Shown one piece after another: positions 1-5,866 of a DNA stretch of 39,841 bases. The first letter of the stretch is position 1; each line of letters starts with the position of its first letter. The notes under the pieces were generated by a model. That model saw nothing but the letters and a program-made list of their open reading frames with translations, was not told the origin of the DNA and did not search any database. The position numbers and the translations under genes are program-made. The DNA is from SG8-4 sp964598225 (GTDB taxonomy: Bacteria > Planctomycetota > Phycisphaerae > Sedimentisphaerales > Anaerobacaceae), in NCBI GenBank assembly GCA_964598225.1, contig CAZRBG010000054.1, positions 1 to 39,841 on the forward strand, in the 5' to 3' direction.

Positions 1-690
1 CCAGTCAGCGTTGTGGAAATAATCCGACGACAGGCCCGGCCCGCGCGGATGAAATGTCATCAGATGCCTGCCGCCGTCACCTGCGTGCAGGCCGGCGGCC
101 ATCGCCTCGACGATCTTGCGCTCTTTTTCCACGTGAATGTTGTGGTCGCCGCCTAAAATCCAGATGATCGGATAGTTTTTATAGCGCTCACCGAGAAATC
201 TGCCGTAAGCCCGGGCGTTCTTCTCGGTAAAAATTGCCTGCCGGGGATTGTTCATGCTCCAGTACTTACCCCAGGTTGGCAGCATTCCTATCACCAGGCC
301 CAACTCTTCCGCTCGACGGACGATGTAATCGACGTGCTCGAAGTATGCCTCGTTCGGTTTCTGAGGATCCTTATCTTTCAGCGGCAGCGCGCCGTAGGGA
401 TTCGGCTTATTCAGGCCGTTTCTTTCAGCGAGCACTACCGCCTGAATGACCGTGAAACCTTTCTTCGCCCGGTCGGTAAGATAGGTGTCCGCCTCCTCGC
501 GATTGAGCCGGTGGAACAGCTCCCAAGCCGTATCTCCCAGGTAGAAAAAGGGCTTGCCGTCGTCGTATTGAAGAAAACGCCTGTTCTCACTGACTTCGAG
601 AGATCGCGGCCAGGCAACACCAGATGAGGCAATTGGCAGAATTACGATGCATAAAAGAAGATAAGAAGATAGGAAGACAGGAAACCTCAT
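1..690 (-). CDS. Secreted apiosidase-like glycoside hydrolase (DUF4038/GH140-like), C-terminus outside window
   Basis: Open for 230 codons from an ATG at 690 down to the left edge, so the 3' part is missing. Residues 1-26 form a signal peptide (MRFPVFLSSY, then a hydrophobic core ending ASSGVA), so the enzyme is exported. The mature part has the DUF4038 pattern: a start like RRFLQYDDGKPFFYLGDTAW, then AVVLAERNG, GMLPTWGKYW, the typical IIWILGGDHN strand, and HLMTFHPRG near the edge. Family members are (beta/alpha)8 hydrolases cleaving plant-type glycans such as apiosides; the substrate here is inferred only from family. The start codon lies inside a purine/pyrimidine inverted repeat, and no clear ribosome binding site is visible. 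Confidence 0.85.
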   Translation of the reverse strand, partial: MRFPVFLSSYLLLCIVILPIASSGVAWPRSLEVSENRRFLQYDDGKPFFYLGDTAWELFHRLNREEADTYLTDRAKKGFTVIQAVVLAERNGLNKPNPYGALPLKDKDPQKPNEAYFEHVDYIVRRAEELGLVIGMLPTWGKYWSMNNPRQAIFTEKNARAYGRFLGERYKNYPIIWILGGDHNIHVEKERKIVEAMAAGLHAGDGGRHLMTFHPRGPGLSSDYFHNADW

Positions 691-728
691 CTTCCAAACT
701 TCTTATCTTCCTATCTTCTATCTTCCAT
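655..728. repeat. GAAGATA-rich inverted repeat around the start of the glycosidase gene
   Basis: Plus-strand bases 655-680 are purine-rich units (gaagataagaagatagg) and bases 699-727 are the pyrimidine complement (cttcttatcttcctatcttc). Together they make an imperfect long hairpin with the ATG at 688-690 in the loop region. It could mask translation initiation or simply be a slipped microsatellite repeat. Confidence 0.6.
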
Positions 729-744
729 CTACCACTGTTTCTCA

Positions 745-1023
745 TTACGCGGCTGTAACATTGAAGTACCGGCACAGATGCAGGAAGGTCTCCCAAGCCC
801 CCTCGTGGCGCCAGTAGGCAGCCAGGAACGAGCGATCGGCTTCCGGCAAACGACAAAACTCGAGGTACATCGCGCTTTCAGTCTGGAACGTGTCCTGGAA
901 CCGGCAGAGTATGTACCGTACGCGCTTCGCGGCTTCGGCCCTCCAGTACAGACCGGGAGCGTCCAGTCCCGGTAGGGTGAGCTGGTCTTGAGACCCGTCC
1001 GAGTTGAGGGTTATGATGCCCAT
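745..1023 (-). CDS. Hypothetical protein of phage-like island (92 aa)
   Basis: I do not recognise this family. The start at 1023 (MGIITLNSDGS) is chosen because a clear AGGAG lies just upstream and because it overlaps the end of the HNH gene by 13 bases, a typical phage-style coupling. A longer reading frame goes up to 1116 but lacks a ribosome binding site. The protein is soluble in appearance, rich in aromatic and charged residues in its second half (LFLAAYWRHEGAW-like segment) and has no signal peptide or membrane segment. It is the last gene of the minus-strand island that begins near 4713. Confidence 0.6.
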   Translation of the reverse strand: MGIITLNSDGSQDQLTLPGLDAPGLYWRAEAAKRVRYILCRFQDTFQTESAMYLEFCRLPEADRSFLAAYWRHEGAWETFLHLCRYFNVTAA

Positions 1024-1778
1024 GATACTCTCCTTTCGACTACCTTGACGTTGGCTTTGTTGATTCGCAGTGATATGACTCTCTCCAGCGGAATAGCTCT
1101 GTAACCTTTCCGCCAAACATCGTACACTATGTACAGATTATGATCGGCGGGACCGTAAGATCTAGGTCCGCCCCTCAGGAATTTGTGTACTCCGATTCTA
1201 CAATTCATGGTCCTGAGCGAGCCGTCGGAGCGTTTGGAGAAGGCGACGCGGAATATCCGCCCGGCCGTAGAGTCGAGCAGCGGGCCGAGTCCGTCCCTCA
1301 AAACCACCCGCGGATAGTTCAACGCACAATACGGGCTCAGGTGATCTCTCCGAATCGCGTCGGCAAATACCGACGCAACAACGGCGGATCTCCACGTGCC
1401 GAAATAGCCCCTGCTGGTGCCCCGGGCGCATTGCACTTGCCACTTAGACCGGAACCGTACGACTGAGAGGAACCCGCTCGCACCGCGCGGCTTGTGATGG
1501 CGGTTCCGACTGTTTTCGCCCGGCGATACAATCCGCAGATTCGCGGCTCTGCTGTCTAACTTGTCACCGTTGATGTGATCCACGATCTGGCCGGGGCACG
1601 CATGCATTACGACGCGGTGAAGGCGCCTGCTGTGACGGCGCTGGCCCGGAAGCGGGGAAACCTCAGGATAGCCATCGGCCCCCAGCCAAATACGAGCTGT
1701 TCGTAGCCGATCAGCCACCCCGGGATCCACGAGAACGTGTTTGTCGCAGTTTGACAGTTTGATGATCGTTGCGCTCAT
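1011..1778 (-). CDS. HNH endonuclease with AP2-like DNA-binding domain
   Basis: A 255-residue protein. Residues 48-82 carry the HNH signature: LHRVVMHA with His54 and His59, then VDHINGDKLDSRAANLR with Asp67, His68 and Asn80. This matches the HNH_3 nucleases common in phages and in free-standing homing endonucleases. Residues about 100-145 (SGFLSVVRF, KWQV, GYFGTW, ASVFADAI) look like an AP2-type DNA-binding fold, a usual partner of such HNH domains. The C-terminal 90 residues are unassigned. The start has AAAGGAG upstream. It sits 12 bases after the 104-residue gene and overlaps the next one, so it is part of the island operon. HNH nucleases often sit beside terminases and can take part in packaging; selfish homing is the alternative. 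Confidence 0.85.
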   Translation of the reverse strand: MSATIIKLSNCDKHVLVDPGVADRLRTARIWLGADGYPEVSPLPGQRRHSRRLHRVVMHACPGQIVDHINGDKLDSRAANLRIVSPGENSRNRHHKPRGASGFLSVVRFRSKWQVQCARGTSRGYFGTWRSAVVASVFADAIRRDHLSPYCALNYPRVVLRDGLGPLLDSTAGRIFRVAFSKRSDGSLRTMNCRIGVHKFLRGGPRSYGPADHNLYIVYDVWRKGYRAIPLERVISLRINKANVKVVERRVSWAS

Positions 1779-1790
1779 GACTGACTCCTT

Positions 1791-2105
1791 TCAAGCGCCG
1801 TAATTGAGCTCTTTCTTCAGAAGCGACATGAAGACGGCTCTGGGATTTCGGCACTCTGGCCGGCTTGCTTCCAGCGCGTGATCAATGACGCGTTTCATGA
1901 GCTCATCAGGCGTATAAAGCCCGCTCTCGCAATTTGAGAGCACCCATCGTCGAAAATTTCGAAGACAGGTGCGGTCGCTGATCGTTCGCGGGCGGATGCA
2001 CAATTTCACGGCCTCGATGCAATCATCGACGCGCTCTTGAAGCGTACCTTCGCGAATGGTTAGTCCTTGCGACTGCATTTGCTTGATCAAGTCTCTGGCT
2101 TCCAT
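1791..2105 (-). CDS. Hypothetical protein of phage-like island (104 aa)
   Basis: No family recognised. The start at 2105 (MEARDLIKQMQSQG) is chosen over a longer frame reaching 2237 because AGGAG precedes it at good spacing, while the extra N-terminal part translates a low-complexity repeat (FEFEFE, SISISI). The protein is charged and probably all-helical, with an R-rich stretch around TCLRNFRRWVL and an acidic C-terminal half, so nucleic acid contact is possible but not shown. It lies 12 bases upstream of the HNH gene. Confidence 0.6.
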   Translation of the reverse strand: MEARDLIKQMQSQGLTIREGTLQERVDDCIEAVKLCIRPRTISDRTCLRNFRRWVLSNCESGLYTPDELMKRVIDHALEASRPECRNPRAVFMSLLKKELNYGA

Positions 2106-2133
2106 GCGAAATCTCCTTTGTACAGCAAGTTTC

Positions 2134-2265
2134 AAAATCGAGATCGAGATCGAATTCGAAAAGTCGAGGCGCGCTCCTTCGAACTCGAATTCGAAGATGC
2201 GCAGTTCAAACTTTCGATTTCGAGAGTAACGTAACACACAGTATCAACTACCTTACGAATTCGAA
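2134..2265. repeat. Cluster of CGAATTCGAA palindromic repeats
   Basis: CGAATTCGAA occurs exactly at 2151-2160, 2186-2195 and 2256-2265, with a degenerate copy at 2215-2224 and GATCGA units at 2139-2150. It fills the only large gap (2106-2252) of an otherwise compact operon. It could be an operator or iteron array, but similar TTCGAATT-rich intergenic repeats are common in Phycisphaerae, so a decayed dispersed repeat is at least as likely. Confidence 0.55.
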
Positions 2266-2594
2266 ATAGCAAACGGCGTGCCACCTTGCCCGGGAGACGC
2301 CATACCAAGCTCGAAGAATACCGCCGATTCCACGTCGGAAAGCGCCGCATCCAGTGACGTTCCTGGTTGATTTTCTCTAAGAAAGCGCGTTAGAAGTATC
2401 AGCCACCGGTCGGCAACGTGACTGCGTATGCTCTGCTTTGAAGCCTGCTCGGCAACGATCTGGATATCTACGCGAAACGACTCTCTGACACGCTCACTCA
2501 CAGATCTCATGAGCTGATGTTCAAGGGCAACTTCAACCGGATAATCCGGCTTGACAGACAGCGCACCGTCTTTGCAGGGATGGTAAGACGCCAT
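2253..2594 (-). CDS. Hypothetical protein of phage-like island (113 aa)
   Basis: No family recognised. The start at 2594 (MASYHPCKDGALSV) is set by AAAGGAG directly upstream; a longer frame begins inside the palindrome at 2615-2671 and is unlikely. The predicted protein is mostly helical: EVALEHQLMRSVSERVRESF, then IQIVAEQASKQSIRSHVADR, and a C-terminal TSLDAALSDVESAVFFELG. No membrane segment is seen. Its place just downstream of the terminase would fit a small phage structural or regulatory protein, but nothing in the sequence proves this. Confidence 0.6.
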   Translation of the reverse strand: MASYHPCKDGALSVKPDYPVEVALEHQLMRSVSERVRESFRVDIQIVAEQASKQSIRSHVADRWLILLTRFLRENQPGTSLDAALSDVESAVFFELGMASPGQGGTPFAISNS

Positions 2595-2614
2595 AAAAAC
2601 TCCTTTCCGATGTT

Positions 2615-2671
2615 TGTAGGGTGGGGCTTGCCCCACCGAAATAGCTATGGTGGGGCAAGCCCCACCCTACA
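2615..2671. repeat. Perfect 23-bp inverted repeat
   Basis: Arms 2615-2637 and 2649-2671 are exact reverse complements (core GTAGGGTGGGGCTTGCCCC), separated by 11 bases. Each arm is itself a nested GGGGC/GCCCC palindrome. It sits between the terminase and the next gene. Such GTAGGGTGGG palindromes are dispersed REP-like elements in many genomes. As RNA it would form a very stable hairpin and could attenuate transcription past the terminase. Confidence 0.85.
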
Positions 2672-2685
2672 TTATATATTGGGTT

Positions 2686-4095
2686 TTAGTAAGGTCGGGA
2701 CCCTGTTTTTCCTTTCGTGAAATAGTTGACAAAGAAATATCTCAGCGCATCGATCGGATGATCGTAAACGCCGTCTTTAACCGGCAATTCGCCGGGTTGA
2801 TCGGGGTAGTGATAGCACTCGAGCGCCTCGATAAGGCGAGGGCAATTGTTCGAGATGATCAGCCTTAACAGCCCGTCTCCGGACACCAGATGACGTCTGA
2901 TCAATTCGATACCCTCATGAATGGAGCTTTTGCGGTACTTCACGCGGATACCTGCGCTTCGCAGCTCTTTTACGGCACTGGATCCGTCAATATCGTTTCT
3001 AGCCGCTCCTGACGGGTCACAGAAGGTGGCGGATACGCGCTCCTCCATTACGCGTGTCCGCTCTATGACTTTTTCTGCGTTGGTCGACACCGTTGTCTTT
3101 CTTTCAACGTATTCATCGACAACGCGAATGATTCCGAAATTGTCCACCTGTATGAACAGGCAGACAAACGGATTGACGTAGCCAAAATCAATTGCTCGGT
3201 ACAAAGGCAGATTAGGGTCGTAATCGAAACTCTTAACGTGGACGTTGACGTCGAAATCGCTGAAAACCACGTTCTCCCTGGATGGCCTCAGGCATAGCAT
3301 TTCGCACTCCCAGGCCGATCTGCTCGCACGCCTTCTGAAGTCGATACAATCTTCTATGGACAGGTAGCCGGTGGCTTTTTTTGCCTTGCCGACGCAATCG
3401 ACCCACAGGGCACATGAAGAACAACTTCGACCCTTACATCGCTCGAGGACCTCCCACACGCACCATTTGAAAACCGGCACGTTACCCTGTTTTGCATTAG
3501 CCACTTGGTCCTGCATGAGCCCGTAAGGCCGGTGCATCGTGCTGAGCAGCTCCATTCGGCCTCGATGGATTCGGTTGGACTGAGTAATGAACTTAGCGGC
3601 GTTAAAGACGTCGCGATCGAACAAGTCCAGCTCGTCGCAGCGCAGTCGCTGCACGTGCTGGCCGCGAACATTGCGCTCGGACTGCGTGAGGATTTGTACG
3701 CCGGACCCGTTCGAGAAGTTACACGACGTCTTTCTGACATGACCGGCGATCCTGCCGGAGAAGCCAGGGTGCAGCAAGGAAAGGAAATGGCTGTACATCA
3801 TAGACGACTGATCTTTCGAGCCGCCAAGAATACGGATGTGAAATTCTTCGCGGAAGATGCAATCGAGCAACGTCGCCAGCGCGGCCAGATAAGTCTTGCC
3901 GCCCGCCCGGTTCGCCCAGACAATACAGTCCGACGTCGCGCCCGAAAACGCATGCCAGAGGTAGTCCATAGGCGAACTGTGCCCCTCACACAGCCGACGG
4001 TTCGGTACGCGCACGCCCATGCTGGACCGAACGTAGCGGCGCAGGTCCGTCCGGTTCGCCGGCGGTGTTGCGGCTGTCGGTGCGTCCGAGCTCAT
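2686..4095 (-). CDS. Phage terminase large subunit (TerL)
   Basis: This 469-residue protein has both terminase domains. ATPase: Walker A ANRAGGKT at 61-68, Walker B LRCDE with Asp154 and Glu155, and coupling motif LLSTMHR near 184-189. RNase H-like nuclease: Asp303 (YRAIDFGY), Asp360 (TFCDPSG) and the final acidic cluster around YDHPIDA (Asp445, Asp449). Between the domains four cysteines (220, 225, 228, 234) form a likely metal-binding insert. All catalytic residues are present, so it should be an active DNA-packaging motor. It starts one base after the Zn-protein gene ends and is clearly co-transcribed. No portal or capsid gene is visible on this contig. Confidence 0.92.
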   Translation of the reverse strand: MSSDAPTAATPPANRTDLRRYVRSSMGVRVPNRRLCEGHSSPMDYLWHAFSGATSDCIVWANRAGGKTYLAALATLLDCIFREEFHIRILGGSKDQSSMMYSHFLSLLHPGFSGRIAGHVRKTSCNFSNGSGVQILTQSERNVRGQHVQRLRCDELDLFDRDVFNAAKFITQSNRIHRGRMELLSTMHRPYGLMQDQVANAKQGNVPVFKWCVWEVLERCKGRSCSSCALWVDCVGKAKKATGYLSIEDCIDFRRRASRSAWECEMLCLRPSRENVVFSDFDVNVHVKSFDYDPNLPLYRAIDFGYVNPFVCLFIQVDNFGIIRVVDEYVERKTTVSTNAEKVIERTRVMEERVSATFCDPSGAARNDIDGSSAVKELRSAGIRVKYRKSSIHEGIELIRRHLVSGDGLLRLIISNNCPRLIEALECYHYPDQPGELPVKDGVYDHPIDALRYFFVNYFTKGKTGSRPY

Positions 4096-4096
4096 A

Positions 4097-4426
4097 TCAT
4101 GGCGCCTCCCTCCTCGCGGCCAGATCGAAATACTTGTCCTGCCAATGGCACATTCGCTCCAGGCACCATTGATCGTAGCAGTCCGTCGGGATCCTGACTA
4201 TCTCTGCGCCGGGATATACCGCAAGCTCTTCCGAGCAGAAAGTCTCCATGAACGTGTCGTTTGTATACAGGCAGCACCCGCAGATTGCTCGCCCGCATTG
4301 AGCGCAGTAGAAAATGTGGCTCTCTTCGACCATCCGTTCGCAAGTCCGGCATTTCGTCATTATGGGATCCGGATCCGGCATCCCGTGAGCCTCGGTGTTC
4401 AGAATGTCTGGATGGGTCATGTTCAT
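4097..4426 (-). CDS. Small Cys-rich zinc-binding protein upstream of terminase
   Basis: A 109-residue protein with start at 4426, chosen because AAGGAG lies 8 bases before this ATG. It has a dense cysteine pattern: KCRTCE, YCAQCG, ICGCC and then FCSEE, which suggests a treble-clef or ribbon binding two zinc ions. The C-terminal part (DCYDQWCLERMCHWQDKYF) has more Cys and Trp. The stop TGA is one base before the terminase ATG, so translation is coupled. By position it could serve the role of a small terminase or adaptor, but it lacks a recognisable TerS HTH; this is only inference. Confidence 0.65.
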   Translation of the reverse strand: MNMTHPDILNTEAHGMPDPDPIMTKCRTCERMVEESHIFYCAQCGRAICGCCLYTNDTFMETFCSEELAVYPGAEIVRIPTDCYDQWCLERMCHWQDKYFDLAARREAP

Positions 4427-4491
4427 GTCACTGCTCCTTGTCTCGAGGACGCACACCGGTACAGCGCAAGCTGGGCTTGTGCCTAAATGGG

Positions 4492-4713
4492 TCAGCCGTC
4501 ATCGGGCTGCTCGCTCAGCTCGTCCGCCTGCACCACAGCGCAGAGGATATCCGCGAGCAAGTCATCCCATTGATTGGGCGTCGCCTGGGCGCTCACTCGC
4601 AATTCACGGGCGAAGTCGCGCAGCGACGTAACAATGGCGGGGCTTGCCAGCTTCAGCGCTCTGACGAGGACTGTGAGAAATATCGATTGCCATGCGTTTT
4701 TGAATTTGATCAT
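4492..4713 (-). CDS. Hypothetical small protein, first gene of island operon (73 aa)
   Basis: The start at 4713 (MIKFKNAWQS) is set by AGGAG 8 bases upstream; a longer frame to 4755 has no signal. The protein is amphipathic at the N-terminus (IFLTVLVRALKLA), perhaps membrane-associated, and ends with an acidic tail. The TATAAT promoter with an operator-like dyad at 4806-4834 lies about 100 bases upstream, making this the first gene of the transcript leading to the terminase. No family recognised. Confidence 0.55.
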   Translation of the reverse strand: MIKFKNAWQSIFLTVLVRALKLASPAIVTSLRDFARELRVSAQATPNQWDDLLADILCAVVQADELSEQPDDG

Positions 4714-4805
4714 CGTTACTGTCTCCTGTTTACGGACCATGTTCCCGTTTCGCAAGCATGCGGCATCAGCTACCGGCCGATGCCTTGCGTTCGGTACCTA
4801 CTTAT

Positions 4806-4834
4806 ATTATACTATCGACCGTTAGTATACACAA
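4806..4834 (-). promoter_or_regulatory. Promoter with overlapping operator-like dyad
   Basis: On the minus strand TTGTGT (4829-4834) and a perfect TATAAT (4806-4811) are 17 bases apart. The dyad TATACTA...TAGTATA (arms 4808-4814 and 4823-4829) covers the -10 box and most of the spacer, as repressor operators do. It would drive the island genes from 4713 downwards. Confidence 0.6.
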
Positions 4835-4878
4835 GCATTAGGGGATTTTCAGCAAAAAATGAAAATTTTTATGGGATG

Positions 4879-5127
4879 TTACAACGTGGTGAAAGCGCCG
4901 CCGGCCTCGAAGACGGCCACGATCAGCTTGGTTTTGCTGTTGACGCCCAACTTGGCGTACAGGACATGCAGGTACTGTTTCGCCGTGCCCGGCTGTATGC
5001 CCAGTCTCTCGCCCAACTCGGCGTTCGAGTCCACGCCCTCGAGGATCAGGTCGACCAGTTGGGCCTCTCGCGGCGACAGGCGGTATTCACGGGTCAGTTC
5101 TTTGCGTGATTCCTCGGTCAGCTTCAT
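4879..5127 (-). CDS. Stand-alone LuxR-type HTH protein (82 aa)
   Basis: The whole protein is a GerE/LuxR-type DNA-binding domain: LSPREAQLVDLILEGVDSN, then AELGERLGI, GTAKQYLHVLYAKLGV (recognition helix) and SKTKLIVAVFEAG. There is no receiver or autoinducer domain, so it is a solo HTH, as in phage or small regulatory proteins. No in-frame start lies upstream because of a stop; the ATG at 5127 lacks a Shine-Dalgarno and instead follows TCTCCTCGACT. It is the obvious candidate to act on the dyad promoter at 4806-4834 just downstream, but this is inference. Confidence 0.8.
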   Translation of the reverse strand: MKLTEESRKELTREYRLSPREAQLVDLILEGVDSNAELGERLGIQPGTAKQYLHVLYAKLGVNSKTKLIVAVFEAGGAFTTL

Positions 5128-5146
5128 AGTCGAGGAGACTCAGTTA
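5125..5146. repeat. Start-codon repeat, copy 1
   Basis: A 22-bp sequence (CATAGTCGAGGAGA, then CTC and AGTTA) covers the ATG of the LuxR-type gene on the minus strand. It matches the copy at 5308-5329 at 18 of 22 positions. It may be a shared operator or translation-control site. Confidence 0.55.
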
Positions 5147-5148
5147 CG

Positions 5149-5310
5149 CTACGGTATCGGCAGGAGAGCGTCCGGCGCAAATCTCATTGGGCTGTAGGTG
5201 TACCACCAGTACGCATAGGCAACTGCGTAGCCAATAATCAGCCATGCGACGATGTGCCTTACAGTCTCGCGGAAGCCTTCATTTGCCAGTAGTCGTCGTA
5301 GCTTGTCCAT
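5149..5310 (-). CDS. Small single-span membrane protein (53 aa)
   Basis: A short frame beginning ATG at 5310 (MDKLRRLLANEGFRE) has a clean amphipathic N-terminus, then one hydrophobic span (HIVAWLIIGYAVAYAYWW) and a short polar tail. It ends 21 bases before the LuxR-type HTH gene, so the two are probably one transcript. Such tiny membrane proteins in phage islands are often holin-like or sensors, but no family is recognised. Like its neighbour it lacks an AGGAG and carries TCTCCTTGACT before the ATG. Confidence 0.5.
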   Translation of the reverse strand: MDKLRRLLANEGFRETVRHIVAWLIIGYAVAYAYWWYTYSPMRFAPDALLPIP

Positions 5311-5329
5311 AGTCAAGGAGAAAAAGTTA
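5308..5329. repeat. Start-codon repeat, copy 2
   Basis: The second copy (CATAGTCAAGGAGA, then AAA and AGTTA) covers the ATG of the 53-residue minus-strand gene. On the plus strand it provides AAGGAG plus the first base of the ATG of the divergent gene at 5329. One short element therefore serves both strands. Confidence 0.55.
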
Positions 5330-5646
5330 TGTTTTTATCGTTTTTTCGAAAAATTACCGTCTACATTTCGCGGTTTCATTCGCTTTTAGTAAGGGGCGGT
5401 GTCTCCACTGCCCGGTCGCGCCCGATACGGACGTTTGTGGTTCAGGGCCGCCTGGCGTGTTCTATAACAAGGGACGAAATCTCTGAACCTTCGGTGAGGA
5501 TTCTACACGCCATGTGCCTTCACTGTCAACAGTGCAAATGCGTCTTTTATTTGCTGGTTGACTCCGAGAAAGATGAAAACCAGATCAGCGCCGCTGTCTG
5601 CCCCGACTGCGCCTCGCCCGAGCTGACCAGTTTCGAGTTGCTCTGA
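5329..5646 (+). CDS. Putative small zinc-ribbon protein
   Basis: A 105-residue frame with AAGGAG 8 bases before its ATG. The C-terminal 44 residues form a zinc ribbon (CLHCQQCKCVFYLL ... VCPDCASPE), while residues 1-60 are basic and not recognisable. An internal ATG at 5512 (MCLHCQQ) with GGTGAGG upstream could give a compact 44-residue ribbon protein; both starts are possible. It is divergent from the membrane/LuxR pair with only 18 bases between, and lies at the end of the left contig. Confidence 0.5.
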   Translation: MFLSFFRKITVYISRFHSLLVRGGVSTARSRPIRTFVVQGRLACSITRDEISEPSVRILHAMCLHCQQCKCVFYLLVDSEKDENQISAAVCPDCASPELTSFELL

Positions 5647-5674
5647 CCCGTGCTACGAACGAGTTCCGGTATTG

Positions 5675-5774
5675 NNNNNNNNNNNNNNNNNNNNNNNNNN
5701 NNNNNNNNNNNNNNNNNNNNNNNNNNNNNNNNNNNNNNNNNNNNNNNNNNNNNNNNNNNNNNNNNNNNNNNNNN
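5675..5774. other. Scaffold gap (100 N)
   Basis: Exactly 100 undetermined bases. A round number is normally a placeholder of unknown true length, so linkage between the phage-like contig on the left and the host contig on the right rests on scaffolding only. Confidence 0.98.
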
Positions 5775-5839
5775 AAGTTGAGCAGCGTCTCACCCAGGTC
5801 GAACAGGACCGCCTTGATTCTTGGCTTAGTTTTATCCAC
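5775..5839 (-). CDS. HAD-superfamily hydrolase, N-terminal fragment cut by gap
   Basis: Reading on the minus strand from a GTG at 5839 gives MDKTKPRIKAVLFDLGETLLN and then runs into the N gap. VLFDLGETL is motif I of haloacid dehalogenase-type phosphatases, in the FDxG variant with one Asp as nucleophile. An in-frame stop just upstream rules out an earlier start. Function beyond the superfamily cannot be judged. It lies 27 bases downstream of the DRE-TIM enzyme gene on the same strand, so the two may be co-transcribed. Confidence 0.75.
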
Positions 5840-5866
5840 AAGCTTTGAAATTCACATCCCTCGACT

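Noticed and set aside
2134..2265. Replication origin with iterons
   Set aside because: No replication initiator gene or DnaA boxes nearby; the repeats are better explained as dispersed intergenic sequence or operators.
3505..4197. 230-codon plus-strand frame
   Set aside because: Antisense to the terminase; no motif or ribosome binding site of its own.
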